From assembly GCA_947632435.1 (NCBI GenBank), contig CANRPC010000002.1, forward strand, positions 1-64,000: 64,000 nucleotides of DNA, given 5' to 3'. A model generated the notes under the pieces. The model was not told the origin of the DNA and made no database searches. It saw only the letters and a list, made by a program, of their open reading frames with translations. Shown piece after piece: positions 9,540 through 19,947 of the stretch. Position numbers and translations under genes: made by a program. Each line of letters opens with the position of its first letter. The first letter of the stretch is position 1. Source of the stretch: an uncultured Bacilli bacterium. Its GTDB lineage: Bacteria; Bacillota_I; Bacilli_A; RFN20; CAG-449.

Positions 9540-9714
9540 CTAAGTGAATTTTGAATGATTTTTATCGATGCCATCTTCAAGCAGATATTTTTGAAATAAA
9601 TTGAAAAGTAGATATGATTTTCCAACACGCTTTAGTCCTATTACAACTTTAATCATACCATTATTTTTTTCTTGCAATAAGTTTTTCTAAATATAAGTTT
9701 TGTTTAATTTCCAT
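9540..9714 (-). pseudogene. N-terminal fragment of a DUF4143-type AAA ATPase with a homopolymer frameshift
   Basis: Translation MEIKQNLYLEKLIARK(fs)NNGMIKVVIGLKRVGKSYLLFNLFQKYLLEDGIDKNHSKFT*; Walker A GLKRVGKS; frameshift in the A-run after GCAAG. Confidence 0.7.
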
Positions 9715-9871
9715 TAAAAATCTAGCCTCCATTAAAAATTATTGCAGCATTATACCTTTTTTTAATACACAAGTTAAACTTATTCAATAATTATCATATA
9801 TTAGTTTATTTTTACTATTGAATAAATAGTATTTATTTACATATAATAATCTCATAACTGAGGTAAAAATA

Positions 9872-10861
9872 ATGCATATATTAATTTACGGTTCAAAAAA
9901 TTATGAAATAGATTCTTTTCAAGAAGTTCAAAATCAATATCCAAATTTAACTTTAGAATTTTTAGAAGCAGATTTAGATGAACATACTGCATATTTAGCG
10001 GATGGATTTGAAGCTGTTTGTATATTCGTAAATTGCAATTTAAAAGAAAATATCATTTCTATTTTAGCAAAGAAACAAGTTAAATTAATTCTTTTAAGAT
10101 GCTCTGGATATAACAATGTTGATATAAAAGCATGCAAAAAGTATCAAATAACTGTTATGCGTGTACCAAATTATTCACCAGAAGCAGTTGCCGAAATGGC
10201 AATGGCTCTTGCTCTTGCAGTTAATCGTAAAATTCATAAAGCATATATTAAAGTACGAGAAAATAATTTTTCATTATCATCTTTAACAGGTATAAATTTT
10301 TATAATAAAGTAGCAGGAATAATCGGAATGGGAAAAATCGGTCAAGCAATGGCACGTATTTGTCATGGTTTTGGTATGAAAGTTATCGCCTATGATAAAA
10401 ATAAATCATCTGATTTAGATTTTGTAGAATTTGTTTCATTACAAACATTATTAAAACAAGCAGATTTAATTTCCTTACATTGTCCTTTAACTGATGCAAC
10501 TTATCACATGATTAATAAAGATACTATTTTTCAAATGAAAGATGGCGTAATTTTAGTTAATACTTCAAGAGGGGGCTTAATAAAAACAGAAGATTTGATA
10601 CAAGGAATTCGTGATAAAAAATTTTTTGGTGTTGCATTAGATGTTTATGAAGAAGAAGGAGATTATGTATTTGAAAATTTAGAAGATGATATTCTTGATC
10701 ACTCCACTTCTGCAAGATTACTTTCTTTTCCTAATGTAATAGTTACATCACATCAAGGATTTTTAACAAAAGAAGCTTTAGAAGCAATTTGTAAAATTAC
10801 TTTAGAAAACGCGAATAGTTTTGAAAATAATAATTTAATAAAAGAAAATGTTATTAATTAA
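9872..10861 (+). CDS. ldhA: D-2-hydroxyacid dehydrogenase (D-lactate dehydrogenase-like)
   Basis: GIIGMGKIGQAMARICHGFGMKVIAYD Rossmann motif; VPNYSPEAVAEMAMAL; ILVNTSRGGLI. Confidence 0.85.
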   Translation: MHILIYGSKNYEIDSFQEVQNQYPNLTLEFLEADLDEHTAYLADGFEAVCIFVNCNLKENIISILAKKQVKLILLRCSGYNNVDIKACKKYQITVMRVPNYSPEAVAEMAMALALAVNRKIHKAYIKVRENNFSLSSLTGINFYNKVAGIIGMGKIGQAMARICHGFGMKVIAYDKNKSSDLDFVEFVSLQTLLKQADLISLHCPLTDATYHMINKDTIFQMKDGVILVNTSRGGLIKTEDLIQGIRDKKFFGVALDVYEEEGDYVFENLEDDILDHSTSARLLSFPNVIVTSHQGFLTKEALEAICKITLENANSFENNNLIKENVIN

Positions 10862-10900
10862 GTAATAAAACTTAAAAATATATAATTTATTATTTTTATT

Positions 10901-10929
10901 AAATCTTAATCTTTAAGATGATTTTTTTG
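10901..10929 (+). terminator. Terminator after D-2-hydroxyacid dehydrogenase
   Basis: AAATCTTAATCTTTAAGATGATTTTTTT. Confidence 0.55.
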
Positions 10930-10968
10930 TATGGAAAGAATAAAATTTAATAAAGGAGAAATTGTTTT

Positions 10969-11697
10969 ATGGAAAATATTAACAACGAAAATATTTTATC
11001 AATTAAAAATTTATCTAAACAATATGGCAAAAACAATTTTGCACTTAATAATGTTGATCTTGAACTTAAAAAAGGGAAAATAATTGGTCTTTTAGGTCCA
11101 AATGGAGCAGGAAAAACAACATTATTAAAAATACTTTCTGGTATGAGTTTAAATTATACTGGTGATGTTTTAATTGATAATCAAAAAATTGGTATTGAAA
11201 CTAAAAAAATTGTTGCTTATCTTCCCGATAGTGATTTTTTTGATCCAATGTGGAAAGTAAAATATGCACTTGAATATTACAATGATTTTTTTGATGATTT
11301 TGATTTAGAAAAAGCTAAAAAATTAATTAATATTTTAGATATTGATTACAATAAGCAGTTTTCAAAATTATCAAAAGGAAATCGTGAAAAATTACAACTT
11401 ATCTTAACTTTATCCCGCAATGCAAAATTATATTTATTTGATGAACCTATCGCAGGAGTCGATCCAGCAGCTAGAGAATTAATATTTAAATTAATTTTAG
11501 ATAATTGCGCGAAAGATTCAACAATTTTAATTTCTACACATTTAATTTCCGAAGTAGAACAAGTTTTAGACGATTTTGTCTTTATAAAAAAAGGAAAAGT
11601 AGTAAGAGTTGGTAATGTCAAAGAAACAATAGAAAAAGAAGGGAAATCAATTAACGACTTATTTAAGGAGGAGTTTTCATGTTTAAAAGATTATTAA
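10969..11697 (+). CDS. ABC transporter ATP-binding protein
   Basis: Walker A GPNGAGKTT; LSKGNREKLQLILTLSR signature; LYLFDEPIAGVDP. Confidence 0.9.
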   Translation: MENINNENILSIKNLSKQYGKNNFALNNVDLELKKGKIIGLLGPNGAGKTTLLKILSGMSLNYTGDVLIDNQKIGIETKKIVAYLPDSDFFDPMWKVKYALEYYNDFFDDFDLEKAKKLINILDIDYNKQFSKLSKGNREKLQLILTLSRNAKLYLFDEPIAGVDPAARELIFKLILDNCAKDSTILISTHLISEVEQVLDDFVFIKKGKVVRVGNVKETIEKEGKSINDLFKEEFSCLKDY

Positions 11698-12491
11698 AGC
11701 ACCAATTTAAATCAACTTACATTTATTTTTTAAGCTTATATCTTCTTTTAATTTTAGGAGGATTATTGCTAGGAAGTTCTATTGCTATTAACAATGATAC
11801 TTTTATCTTTATTGCTACAATATTATTTACTGCTATAGTATTTGGAACCATTTCAGCTTTGTTTGTTTTCTTTTATAAATTTTGTATTAGTTCAATGTTT
11901 GGAAAAAGAGGATATTTAACTTTTTCAATACCTGTTTCTCCTCATCAACTAGTTTTAAGTAAAATTTTAGCAATTTTTATTTATAGCATAGGCTTTGTTA
12001 TTAGCGCTTTTATTTGTTTTTATCTAGTAGAGGTCTTTATATCACCTAAAATAGCTAATTCAATATTCGGTAGCATTACTACATTACATGAAATAAATTC
12101 TCATTACCATATATTATTAAATATTTTACTTCCAATTAGTAATTTAATTTCATTCATTTATTTCATATTATTATCAATTTTTGCTTTCACTTTTGCTAAT
12201 TCTTTTTCTACGAAAAAAAGAAGAGGTATTTTAGCTTTCTTATTTTTAATCATAATATCTAGTTTAGTTTCTATAATGCCTATATTATTTAATCTAAATT
12301 TTTATTTAGTATCTTATATTGATGGTTCTTTAAAAATATTTCACTCTAATAGTATGGCTCCAATATATAACTATTCTGAATTACAATTTAATTATCTTTC
12401 CCTTTCAGTATTTATATTACACATTATATTTTCTATAATTTTCTACGTTTGGACAATTCATATAATGAAACACTCATTAGAATTAGAATAA
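11679..12491 (+). CDS. ABC transporter permease (polytopic membrane protein)
   Basis: Multiple TM segments; overlaps the upstream ATPase gene. Confidence 0.75.
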   Translation: MFKRLLKHQFKSTYIYFLSLYLLLILGGLLLGSSIAINNDTFIFIATILFTAIVFGTISALFVFFYKFCISSMFGKRGYLTFSIPVSPHQLVLSKILAIFIYSIGFVISAFICFYLVEVFISPKIANSIFGSITTLHEINSHYHILLNILLPISNLISFIYFILLSIFAFTFANSFSTKKRRGILAFLFLIIISSLVSIMPILFNLNFYLVSYIDGSLKIFHSNSMAPIYNYSELQFNYLSLSVFILHIIFSIIFYVWTIHIMKHSLELE

Positions 12492-12515
12492 TAAAATAAA
12501 TTTTTTGCAAAATAA

Positions 12516-12557
12516 AAAGCTATTGCTAACCTTTTAAAGTTTCAATAGCTTTTTTTA
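12516..12557. terminator. Bidirectional terminator between convergent genes
   Basis: AAAAGCTATTGctaaccttttaaagtttCAATAGCTTTTTTT. Confidence 0.7.
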
Positions 12558-12573
12558 TTTTTAATTTTAATTA

Positions 12574-13233
12574 TTATAAAACAGCAATACCGAAGATATT
12601 GATTGATGAAACATCATCAGCAACATATAAAGCATAATTACCAGCAGTTGCTGTAAATGAATTCATACCAATTGTTTCTTCAAAAACAAGAGCTGAACCA
12701 AATGCAGCACCATCTTTAGTAACAGTTAAGTTTCCAGTTACTATACCTTTTGATCCTCTTGTAGCATAAACTTCAACTGTTGCATCTGAAGTTAAAGTAA
12801 ATGTAACACATTTATTAGTTGCAGAACCTTTTTTACCTAATTGAGCAGCACCTGTAAATGAATATCCATCTTTTGAACCAGCACCTTTATATGTTTTACC
12901 TGAACTTGTTGATGATTGTCCATTTGTAACATGGAAAATACCAAGATCAGCATCTCCCTTATCACCAGAAGCAAATATGTCAGTAAATGCTTTAAAATCA
13001 ACAAATCCTTTTTCTGCAGCTGGTGCTTGTGATGTAGGTGCAGCTTGTGATGTAGGTTGAGTTTGTTCAGTTGTAGGAGCAGCTTGTGATGTAGTTGCTT
13101 CTTGAGTTGTAGGTGCAGCTTGTGATGTTGATTCAGATGGTTCAACAGAAGATGAGCTTTCTTTACTGCCACATCCTACTAGCCCTGCTACTAATAATAA
13201 TGAAGCAAGAGCTAATAATTTTGTTTTTTTCAT
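12574..13233 (-). CDS. Putative lipoprotein with P/T/S/Q-rich linker
   Basis: Lipobox LVAGLVGC, repetitive QAAPTTQEATTSQAAPTTEQTQPTSQAAPTSQAPAAE linker, C-terminal beta-rich domain. Confidence 0.8.
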   Translation of the reverse strand: MKKTKLLALASLLLVAGLVGCGSKESSSSVEPSESTSQAAPTTQEATTSQAAPTTEQTQPTSQAAPTSQAPAAEKGFVDFKAFTDIFASGDKGDADLGIFHVTNGQSSTSSGKTYKGAGSKDGYSFTGAAQLGKKGSATNKCVTFTLTSDATVEVYATRGSKGIVTGNLTVTKDGAAFGSALVFEETIGMNSFTATAGNYALYVADDVSSINIFGIAVL

Positions 13234-13353
13234 TTTTATATTCTCCTTTTACATTTGTTCACGATACGGAACAAATCTAAAGAAAACGTAGCACAATAGA
13301 AACTTAAATTCAAGAAAACTTTAATAAAATTATTTTTTTTGTTTTAAAAACAC

Positions 13354-13367
13354 TTAAAGCGCTTACA
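13354..13367. promoter_or_regulatory. Candidate CcpA cre site
   Basis: Minus strand TGTAAGCGCTTTAA resembles the cre consensus (TGWAANCGNTNWCA), one mismatch. Confidence 0.4.
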
Positions 13368-13419
13368 TTTTTCTCATTTTCGACATAATTTTTTCTCAAT
13401 AATTCAAATTATTAAAAAT

Positions 13420-14223
13420 TTATTTTTTAAAATAATTGTGAACTTCTAATCTATCAACAATATCAAGATTTAATTCTTTTGCCATTTTAATTCCAAGATC
13501 ATTTGCTCTATGAGTTAATTCTTTGGGGCCATGAGCATCCAATCCCAAAATAACTTTACATCCTTTCTTTTTTGCAATTTTCCAAAATTCTATATAAGGA
13601 TATAAATAACGAGTTTCTGATCCTAATTGAACTTTTCCTCTTCTAATAGCGGCAAGATTAAGCTCTAAAGGAATATTCAATTCTTTGGCACAATCGCATA
13701 TTTCTTCACTAATTATTTTACATGTTCTATCAAAAACAGGATATCCACCCATGAAATAATCAGGATGTGCAACATATAAAAATAATCCAGTACGCATTCC
13801 TTTAATTAAGGTATTTTTATAGGCTATAAGATTTTCTTTACTCGTATTTTTAGAAAAGAAATAAACAATTTTACCATCTTCTAAAGCACAATGATTACCT
13901 AAAATAAGATAATCAATTTTTTTAGATTCCAAAAGCATTTTATAATATGGAAAATAATCTTCAAAAGGTTCAGCTTCAAATCCTAAAAGAATTTTAATTC
14001 TTTCTTTATATTTTTCTTGTAAATCACGAATCGAAGAAAAATAATTTTCTGTCAATTCAAAATCACCTCTTACTCGAGGTTGTGAAATGTTTTCAAGCAT
14101 TACATGATCAGAAAATCCTAAAGTTTGCATTCCAGCACCTATTGCTTCTAAAACATACTCTTCATCTTCACCAACAGCATGCCCACAGCGAAATGTATGA
14201 GTATGATAATTATGCCTTATCAT
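13420..14223 (-). CDS. PHP-domain histidinol-phosphatase-like protein
   Basis: NYHTHTFRCGHA; GFSDHVM; GFEAEPF; HPDYFM; LGLDAHGP motifs. Confidence 0.85.
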   Translation of the reverse strand: MIRHNYHTHTFRCGHAVGEDEEYVLEAIGAGMQTLGFSDHVMLENISQPRVRGDFELTENYFSSIRDLQEKYKERIKILLGFEAEPFEDYFPYYKMLLESKKIDYLILGNHCALEDGKIVYFFSKNTSKENLIAYKNTLIKGMRTGLFLYVAHPDYFMGGYPVFDRTCKIISEEICDCAKELNIPLELNLAAIRRGKVQLGSETRYLYPYIEFWKIAKKKGCKVILGLDAHGPKELTHRANDLGIKMAKELNLDIVDRLEVHNYFKK

Positions 14224-14965
14224 ATTTTATATTCTCCTTACTATAATAAACTTCTTCTAAAGTTAAACCTTGAGGTGGCAATTTAAAAGAAACATTATCA
14301 CGTTTAGACATTGTTAATTTTTCTTTAATTTCATCTAAACTTATTTTATGCTCGCTATAAGCTAAAACAGTTGCTATAATCATCCTAACCATATAACGTT
14401 TAAATCCCGAACCAATAATAGTAAAAACCCATTCATCAGAAGAAATATTTAAATCAAAAGCATAAATTGTTTCTTTATAACTTAAAGCATCTTTATTAGT
14501 GCAAAAATTTTGGAAATTATGTTCTCCAACAAATAATTTCATTGCTTCACTAACTAATTGAGCATCGTAATTTTTATTAGCGTAATAAACACACATATTT
14601 TTTAAAGGGTTATTTTCTAAACAAGACATACGATAAATATATTTTTTACCAATCGCAGAAAATCTAGCATGAAAATTATTATCGCATATTGTTAATTCTT
14701 TTATGAATATATCATTAGGTAATAAAGAATTGATACTATGACGAACTTTAAAAGTATCTAAGTTTTTATCAATATCAAAAATAGCAACTTGATTAGAAGC
14801 ATGAACCCCTTTATCGGTACGACCTGAAGCATAAATTTTTACATCTTCATTCCATATTTTTTTTAAAACATTTTCAATTTCTTCTTGAATTGTTTTCTTA
14901 TTATGCTGAATTTGATAACCATAATAATTAGTTCCTAAATAAGAAAAAATCATTTTATAACGCAT
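14210..14965 (-). CDS. truA: tRNA pseudouridine(38-40) synthase TruA
   Basis: SGRTDKGVHASNQVA catalytic motif; order ecfA1-ecfA2-ecfT-truA. Confidence 0.95.
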   Translation of the reverse strand: MRYKMIFSYLGTNYYGYQIQHNKKTIQEEIENVLKKIWNEDVKIYASGRTDKGVHASNQVAIFDIDKNLDTFKVRHSINSLLPNDIFIKELTICDNNFHARFSAIGKKYIYRMSCLENNPLKNMCVYYANKNYDAQLVSEAMKLFVGEHNFQNFCTNKDALSYKETIYAFDLNISSDEWVFTIIGSGFKRYMVRMIIATVLAYSEHKISLDEIKEKLTMSKRDNVSFKLPPQGLTLEEVYYSKENIKYDKA

Positions 14966-14977
14966 TTATTTATTCCC

Positions 14978-15805
14978 CTATAAATAAAAATTTATCTTAA
15001 AATACATTAATAAAAATGCACAAGAAAACAAAATTAAAACGATTGGTAAAGCAATTAAATCAACACGAGTAAAGCGATTAATACGGTAACGAGTTCTTTT
15101 TGCATTTGGATCATAACCTCTTACTTCCATAGCATCAGCTAATTCTAAGCTTCTTTGAATTGAAGAAAAAAATAAAGGGATTATTAAAGAAATAATTGCT
15201 CTCATTTTTTCTTTAAGAGAACCATTTTCAAAATCAACACCTCTAGATGCTTGCGCTTTCATAATTTTTTCTGTCTCCTCAAGTAAAGTAGGAATAAATC
15301 TTAAAGCTAAAGAAATAATCATAGCAATAATATGCACAGGAATTTTTATAAATTTAAGAGGATGCAAATACCATTCTAAAGCATATGTTAAATCCATTGG
15401 TTTTGTCGTTGAAGTTAAAATTAAAGAAAGAGCTAACATTAATAATAGTCTTAAAAATGTATATAATGTATTAAAAATTGCATCAGAATAAATAGTAAGT
15501 TGGAAAATATTTATAGGATTACCTGTTTTAACAACGCATAAATTTATGATTAAAATAAAAACAATCATAAAAGCCATCGGTTTCATCATATTAAAAAGAC
15601 TTTTAATACGTATATGAGCAATTTTCATTAAAATCAAAATCAAACAAAACATAAATCCATAATACGTAAAATCCATAAGTCTTGATGCATATTCTAAAAA
15701 AATACTTGTCATTAAAATAATTAAAGCAAAAATTTTAAATCTTGGATCTAATCTATGTAAAAAAGAATTTGAAGTAGTATATTTTCCTAAAGGTGAATTA
15801 AGCAT
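14978..15805 (-). CDS. ecfT: ECF transporter transmembrane protein EcfT
   Basis: HRLDPRFKI; AQASRGVDFENG; AMEVRGYDPNAKRTRY. Confidence 0.92.
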   Translation of the reverse strand: MLNSPLGKYTTSNSFLHRLDPRFKIFALIILMTSIFLEYASRLMDFTYYGFMFCLILILMKIAHIRIKSLFNMMKPMAFMIVFILIINLCVVKTGNPINIFQLTIYSDAIFNTLYTFLRLLLMLALSLILTSTTKPMDLTYALEWYLHPLKFIKIPVHIIAMIISLALRFIPTLLEETEKIMKAQASRGVDFENGSLKEKMRAIISLIIPLFFSSIQRSLELADAMEVRGYDPNAKRTRYRINRFTRVDLIALPIVLILFSCAFLLMYFKINFYL

Positions 15806-16652
15806 TTTTACACCTCTTTAATTCTAAAATAAAAGATGAGATATCTTTAATGTTATTTACATCTAATTTATAATTCTTTTTTAAGGCCATTTTAACATAA
15901 TACAATAAATTTGGCTCATTAATTTTTGCTGTATTTAAATACATTTCGTTATAAAAAAATTCTGTAGGTTTTAAATTATATAAAAGTTTACCTCTATTTA
16001 AAACAAGACATTTTGTACAATATTTTAAAACAATATCCATATTATGACTAACCATAATTAATGATAAACCTTGATTATATAAATTTAAAAATAACTCCAT
16101 CATTTCTGAAGAAGATTTAGGATCAAGTCCCGCGCATGGCTCATCTAAAACTAATATTTCAGGTTCAATAGCAATAATTCCTGCAATTGCAACTTTTCTT
16201 CTTTCTCCACCCGATAATTCAAATGGAGATTTTTCATAATAACTTTCATCAATTCCTACCATTTTTAAGGCTTTTTTAGCTTTTTTAATAGCATCCTCTT
16301 TAGAAACATTAAAATTTTTAGGACCAAAAGCAACATCTTTTAAAACGGTATCTTCAAAAAGTTGATATTCAGGAAATTGAAAAACTACACCAACTTTTTT
16401 TCTTAATTCTTTAATCTTTTTTAATTTTTTTTTATTTTGCACTTGGACTGTAAAATCATCTATTTTAACTAGGCCTTTTGAAGGTCTTAATAAAGCATTG
16501 ATATGTTGAATTAATGTTGATTTACCACTTCCTGTTTCACCAATAACTCCAGCAAAAAAATGGCCTTCAAGATCAAAGGTAATATCATTTAATGAATAAT
16601 TTTTATCTTCATTTTTATATTGATAATATACATTTTCAAAGGTAATAGCCAT
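15798..16652 (-). CDS. ecfA2: ECF transporter ATPase EcfA2
   Basis: GETGSGKSTLIQHINALLRPSKG; FQFPEYQLFE; LSGGERRKVAIAGI. Confidence 0.92.
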   Translation of the reverse strand: MAITFENVYYQYKNEDKNYSLNDITFDLEGHFFAGVIGETGSGKSTLIQHINALLRPSKGLVKIDDFTVQVQNKKKLKKIKELRKKVGVVFQFPEYQLFEDTVLKDVAFGPKNFNVSKEDAIKKAKKALKMVGIDESYYEKSPFELSGGERRKVAIAGIIAIEPEILVLDEPCAGLDPKSSSEMMELFLNLYNQGLSLIMVSHNMDIVLKYCTKCLVLNRGKLLYNLKPTEFFYNEMYLNTAKINEPNLLYYVKMALKKNYKLDVNNIKDISSFILELKRCKNA

Positions 16653-16653
16653 T

Positions 16654-17445
16654 TTATTTTTCTCCTAATAAATTTAAAAATCCTGCCTCTTTTAAAGCGT
16701 TTTCCATTTTTAAAGAAAAAGGTAAATCTAAACCTATGCTTTTTAAAAAATCACCTTTAGCAAAAACATCTTTAGGTTTTCCTTCTAAAACTATTTTTCC
16801 TTTATTTAGAACAATAATTCTATCACTTAAAAATGCTTCTTCCATATGATGAGTAACATTTAAAATTGTCAAATTTTCATTTTCTTTTTGCATTTTATGA
16901 GTTAAAGAAACAATTTCTTCTCTTCCTTTAGGATCAAGCATTGCCGTTGCTTCATCAAGTAAAATGATATCAAGATTCATGCTTAAAGCATCGGCTATTG
17001 CAACACGTTGTTTTTGCCCTCCAGATAGTGAAGATGGTTCTTTATCTAAATATTCAATCATACCAACTTTTGCAGCATATTCTTCAATTAAAGGATCCAT
17101 ATCCTTTTGTTTTATGCACATATTTTCTAAACCAAATGCAATATCATCTTTAACTGTTGCTCCGATAAATTGATTATCAGGATTTTGAAAGACTATCCCT
17201 ATATGTTTTCTAATTTCTAATAAATTTCTTTCATTTAATAAAAGATTATTTATATAAATGTTACCTTTTTTTATCTCAATAAGTCCCATTAAAATTTTCA
17301 TTAATGTAGACTTACCACTTCCATTACATCCAATAAAAGTTACATATTCACCTTTTTGTATATGAAAAGAAATATTATCTAAAATTAATTTTTCATCATT
17401 ATCATAACAATATGATAAATTTTTAACTTCAATTACATTAGGCAT
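16654..17445 (-). CDS. ecfA1: ECF transporter ATPase EcfA1
   Basis: [40 protein letters not shown]. Confidence 0.93.
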   Translation of the reverse strand: MPNVIEVKNLSYCYDNDEKLILDNISFHIQKGEYVTFIGCNGSGKSTLMKILMGLIEIKKGNIYINNLLLNERNLLEIRKHIGIVFQNPDNQFIGATVKDDIAFGLENMCIKQKDMDPLIEEYAAKVGMIEYLDKEPSSLSGGQKQRVAIADALSMNLDIILLDEATAMLDPKGREEIVSLTHKMQKENENLTILNVTHHMEEAFLSDRIIVLNKGKIVLEGKPKDVFAKGDFLKSIGLDLPFSLKMENALKEAGFLNLLGEK

Positions 17446-17923
17446 TTTTAAACTCCGGATTTAATATTCTTCCTTCATATTTTCTAAACTTTACATTTGC
17501 TAGAGCTAATAAACGCTTACTAGCTTTAGTTGCTACAGTATTTTCATATTTATTGGAAAGATAAATTACTTCTTTTATTCCTGATTGAATTATTGCTTTA
17601 GCGCATTCATTACAAGGAAATAAAGTAACATAAAGTCGACATCCTTTAACAGGTGAAAAAGAATTTAAAATTGCGTTAAATTCAGCATGACAAACGTATA
17701 AATATTTATTATCTAATTCATCTGCACCTTCTTTTTGCCAAGGCATAATATCATCAGAGCAACCAATTGGCATACCATTATATCCCATTGTAATAACTTT
17801 ATTATCTTCAGAAGCAATACAAGCACCAACTTGTGTTGAAGGATCTTTACTTCTTTTAGAAGAAAGTATAGCAACGCCCATAAAATATTCATCCCAAGAA
17901 ATATAATCTAAACGTTCATTCAT
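17438..17923 (-). CDS. comEB: dCMP deaminase (ComEB-like)
   Basis: CHAEFNAIL and PCNECAKAI zinc motifs; likely ATG at 17923. Confidence 0.9.
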   Translation of the reverse strand: MNERLDYISWDEYFMGVAILSSKRSKDPSTQVGACIASEDNKVITMGYNGMPIGCSDDIMPWQKEGADELDNKYLYVCHAEFNAILNSFSPVKGCRLYVTLFPCNECAKAIIQSGIKEVIYLSNKYENTVATKASKRLLALANVKFRKYEGRILNPEFKNA

Positions 17924-17965
17924 AAAAATCACCTAATCCTTCATGTATTGTAGCATTTATATAAT

Positions 17966-17998
17966 TTAAAAAAAAGAAAAACGGGCAGATTGTCCGTC
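17966..17998 (-). terminator. Terminator after lipoprotein gene
   Basis: Minus strand ACGGACAATCTGCCCGT followed by T-tract. Confidence 0.65.
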
Positions 17999-18033
17999 TT
18001 TCTTATTACCAATTTTAATATATGAATAGTTAA

Positions 18034-19800
18034 TTAAGCTGCGGCTTCTTCAGCTACTTCATAAGTTGTATTAAAGTGTTCATTTAAATACTTAGCAAAT
18101 GCACTTGGTAATTTTGTAGTTCCAACATCAGTAAATTCAATTGTACCAAAGCCATAATAACCTATTCCTTGTGAATCATAAGCATATTGAACACCAACTG
18201 CATTAATATTTCCATCTTCTGGTAAATATAAATCATATGAAGTTGAGAAAACATAATTAGATGCAAAGATATCGCTACCAAATAAAGCTGTTTTTAAATA
18301 ATAATCTGTTACAACAAAACTATCAGTGGAAGCATTGTAGAACATTAAATCTTCCCAATTACAACCATATAAGTTATTAAAGAAAGTTTCCCCTTCTTCT
18401 GTTAAATATGCTTGAATAGGATTGAAATATGGTTTATAAAAACCTTCAAATATTTCTTCTACAATATCAACTGTTGTTTGACCATCAGTACTTTTAGCAA
18501 CATAAGTATCATCTACTTCATATCCACTTTGTTCATATAAAGCTTTACGTCCAACAAGTGATAAATATGGTGAATAGAAACCATCTTCAGCTGGTTTACC
18601 TTCTTGAGAATTATAAAATCTTACACCAACATCACGACTATTTGAAAAATCTTCAGTTGGAGCAATATAATAGTAAGAAACCATAAATTGTCCTTCTAAG
18701 CCGTAAGTCATAACTTTATCATCAACGATATTACATTCAACCATTTGATCACCTAATGAATGTTTAATGGTGTAGTTATTTCCTGTAATCATTGGTTGAA
18801 ATTTTTCTTTCATTGCCGCGCGTTTAGCTGCAACTTCTGCTGGTTCTTCTCCAGGACCATTTTCATAAAAATCACTAGAAACAATTGAACTTAAGCTATA
18901 ATCTTCATAACTATTTTTGTCCATTGTGGATAAAGAGTAAAGACTTCTTTCCATAAATGGCATTTCTTCATCAAAATTTTTAGCAAAAATTTGAACATCA
19001 ATAATAGGGAATGGATCTTCATATAAAGTGAAAATCATTTCAATGTTATCAGTTAAAGGATAACCTTCTTCATCAGCAATTACATCTAAGAAAGAATAAG
19101 AATAAGTATCATATCCATAGCCATCCATTGCGGCAAAGCCATTTGTATCTAGTAATAATAATGCTAATGCATAATTTGTTGTGGTAAATGTTACATTTTC
19201 ATTTTCATCTAAACCTTCTTCAAACATATCTTCAAACGAAATATTTTTTGAATATAAAGTTTTTGATAAATCACATACTTCTTCTGATGAAGGGAATGTA
19301 AACAACATTTTATGTAAATTCTCATCATATTGATAAATAGCTGGTTCATAGAATAATCCAGATGAATATAAATATGTAGCTGGTTTATAAGATAAAATCA
19401 TAGGTGATTCATTTTCAGGAGCATACATATCTAAAGCATAACGATATCCTCTTACTTTACCATCTGAAGCCTTTGCTAAAGCTACACCAGATCTATTCGC
19501 AGAATTGAACATTGCTGTTGGTTCAACTGTTAATGTTGTTATAGCTGCATCAAAAGAACCATCAGACCATTTACGATACATAATATCATCGGAAACATAA
19601 TCTAATCCTATAGAATCAAATGTATCTTTAAATTTTTCAAAATTTGTTTTGCTAACTTCTGAAGTTCCTGTTGTTGAATTTTGAGTTACATCTGAAGTTC
19701 CACCTTGAGAAGTTCCAGAAGAACTAGCGGATGAAGTTGACTTAGAACAACCAAATAACATAACACCAGCAAGAAGCAATAATAAATTTGTTTTCTTCAT
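18034..19800 (-). CDS. Large putative lipoprotein, unknown function
   Basis: Signal with lipobox LLAGVMLFGCSKS, S/T-rich linker, 588 aa. Confidence 0.8.
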   Translation of the reverse strand: MKKTNLLLLLAGVMLFGCSKSTSSASSSGTSQGGTSDVTQNSTTGTSEVSKTNFEKFKDTFDSIGLDYVSDDIMYRKWSDGSFDAAITTLTVEPTAMFNSANRSGVALAKASDGKVRGYRYALDMYAPENESPMILSYKPATYLYSSGLFYEPAIYQYDENLHKMLFTFPSSEEVCDLSKTLYSKNISFEDMFEEGLDENENVTFTTTNYALALLLLDTNGFAAMDGYGYDTYSYSFLDVIADEEGYPLTDNIEMIFTLYEDPFPIIDVQIFAKNFDEEMPFMERSLYSLSTMDKNSYEDYSLSSIVSSDFYENGPGEEPAEVAAKRAAMKEKFQPMITGNNYTIKHSLGDQMVECNIVDDKVMTYGLEGQFMVSYYYIAPTEDFSNSRDVGVRFYNSQEGKPAEDGFYSPYLSLVGRKALYEQSGYEVDDTYVAKSTDGQTTVDIVEEIFEGFYKPYFNPIQAYLTEEGETFFNNLYGCNWEDLMFYNASTDSFVVTDYYLKTALFGSDIFASNYVFSTSYDLYLPEDGNINAVGVQYAYDSQGIGYYGFGTIEFTDVGTTKLPSAFAKYLNEHFNTTYEVAEEAAA

Positions 19801-19902
19801 TTTTTAATCCTCCAAATTAATATAAGCACTTAATTAAAAATAGTGCATATTTAAATGCTACTCTTTTATTTTAAATAAGTCAAAACATTTCGACTTAATT
19901 TT

Positions 19903-19936
19903 TAAAAAAAGGATTTCTCCTTAATTAAGAAATCCC
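19903..19936 (-). terminator. Terminator of ribosomal protein operon
   Basis: Minus strand GGATTTCTTAATTAAGGAGAAATCCTTTTTTT. Confidence 0.75.
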
Positions 19937-19947
19937 TTCGCAATTTA

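Noticed and set aside
9780-9865. Rex or other redox operator upstream of the D-lactate dehydrogenase
   Set aside because: AT-rich inverted repeats (ACTATT...AAATAGT) present but no TTGTGA/TCACAA Rex pattern; too weak
10969-12491. Specific antibiotic-export assignment for the ABC transporter
   Set aside because: Only generic ABC ATPase/permease motifs are visible; no linked regulator or immunity gene
12837-13172. 111-aa ORF (HHKLHLQLKKQLHHKL...) as a novel repetitive protein
   Set aside because: Alternate frame of the P/T/S/Q-rich linker of the 12574-13233 lipoprotein; composition artefact
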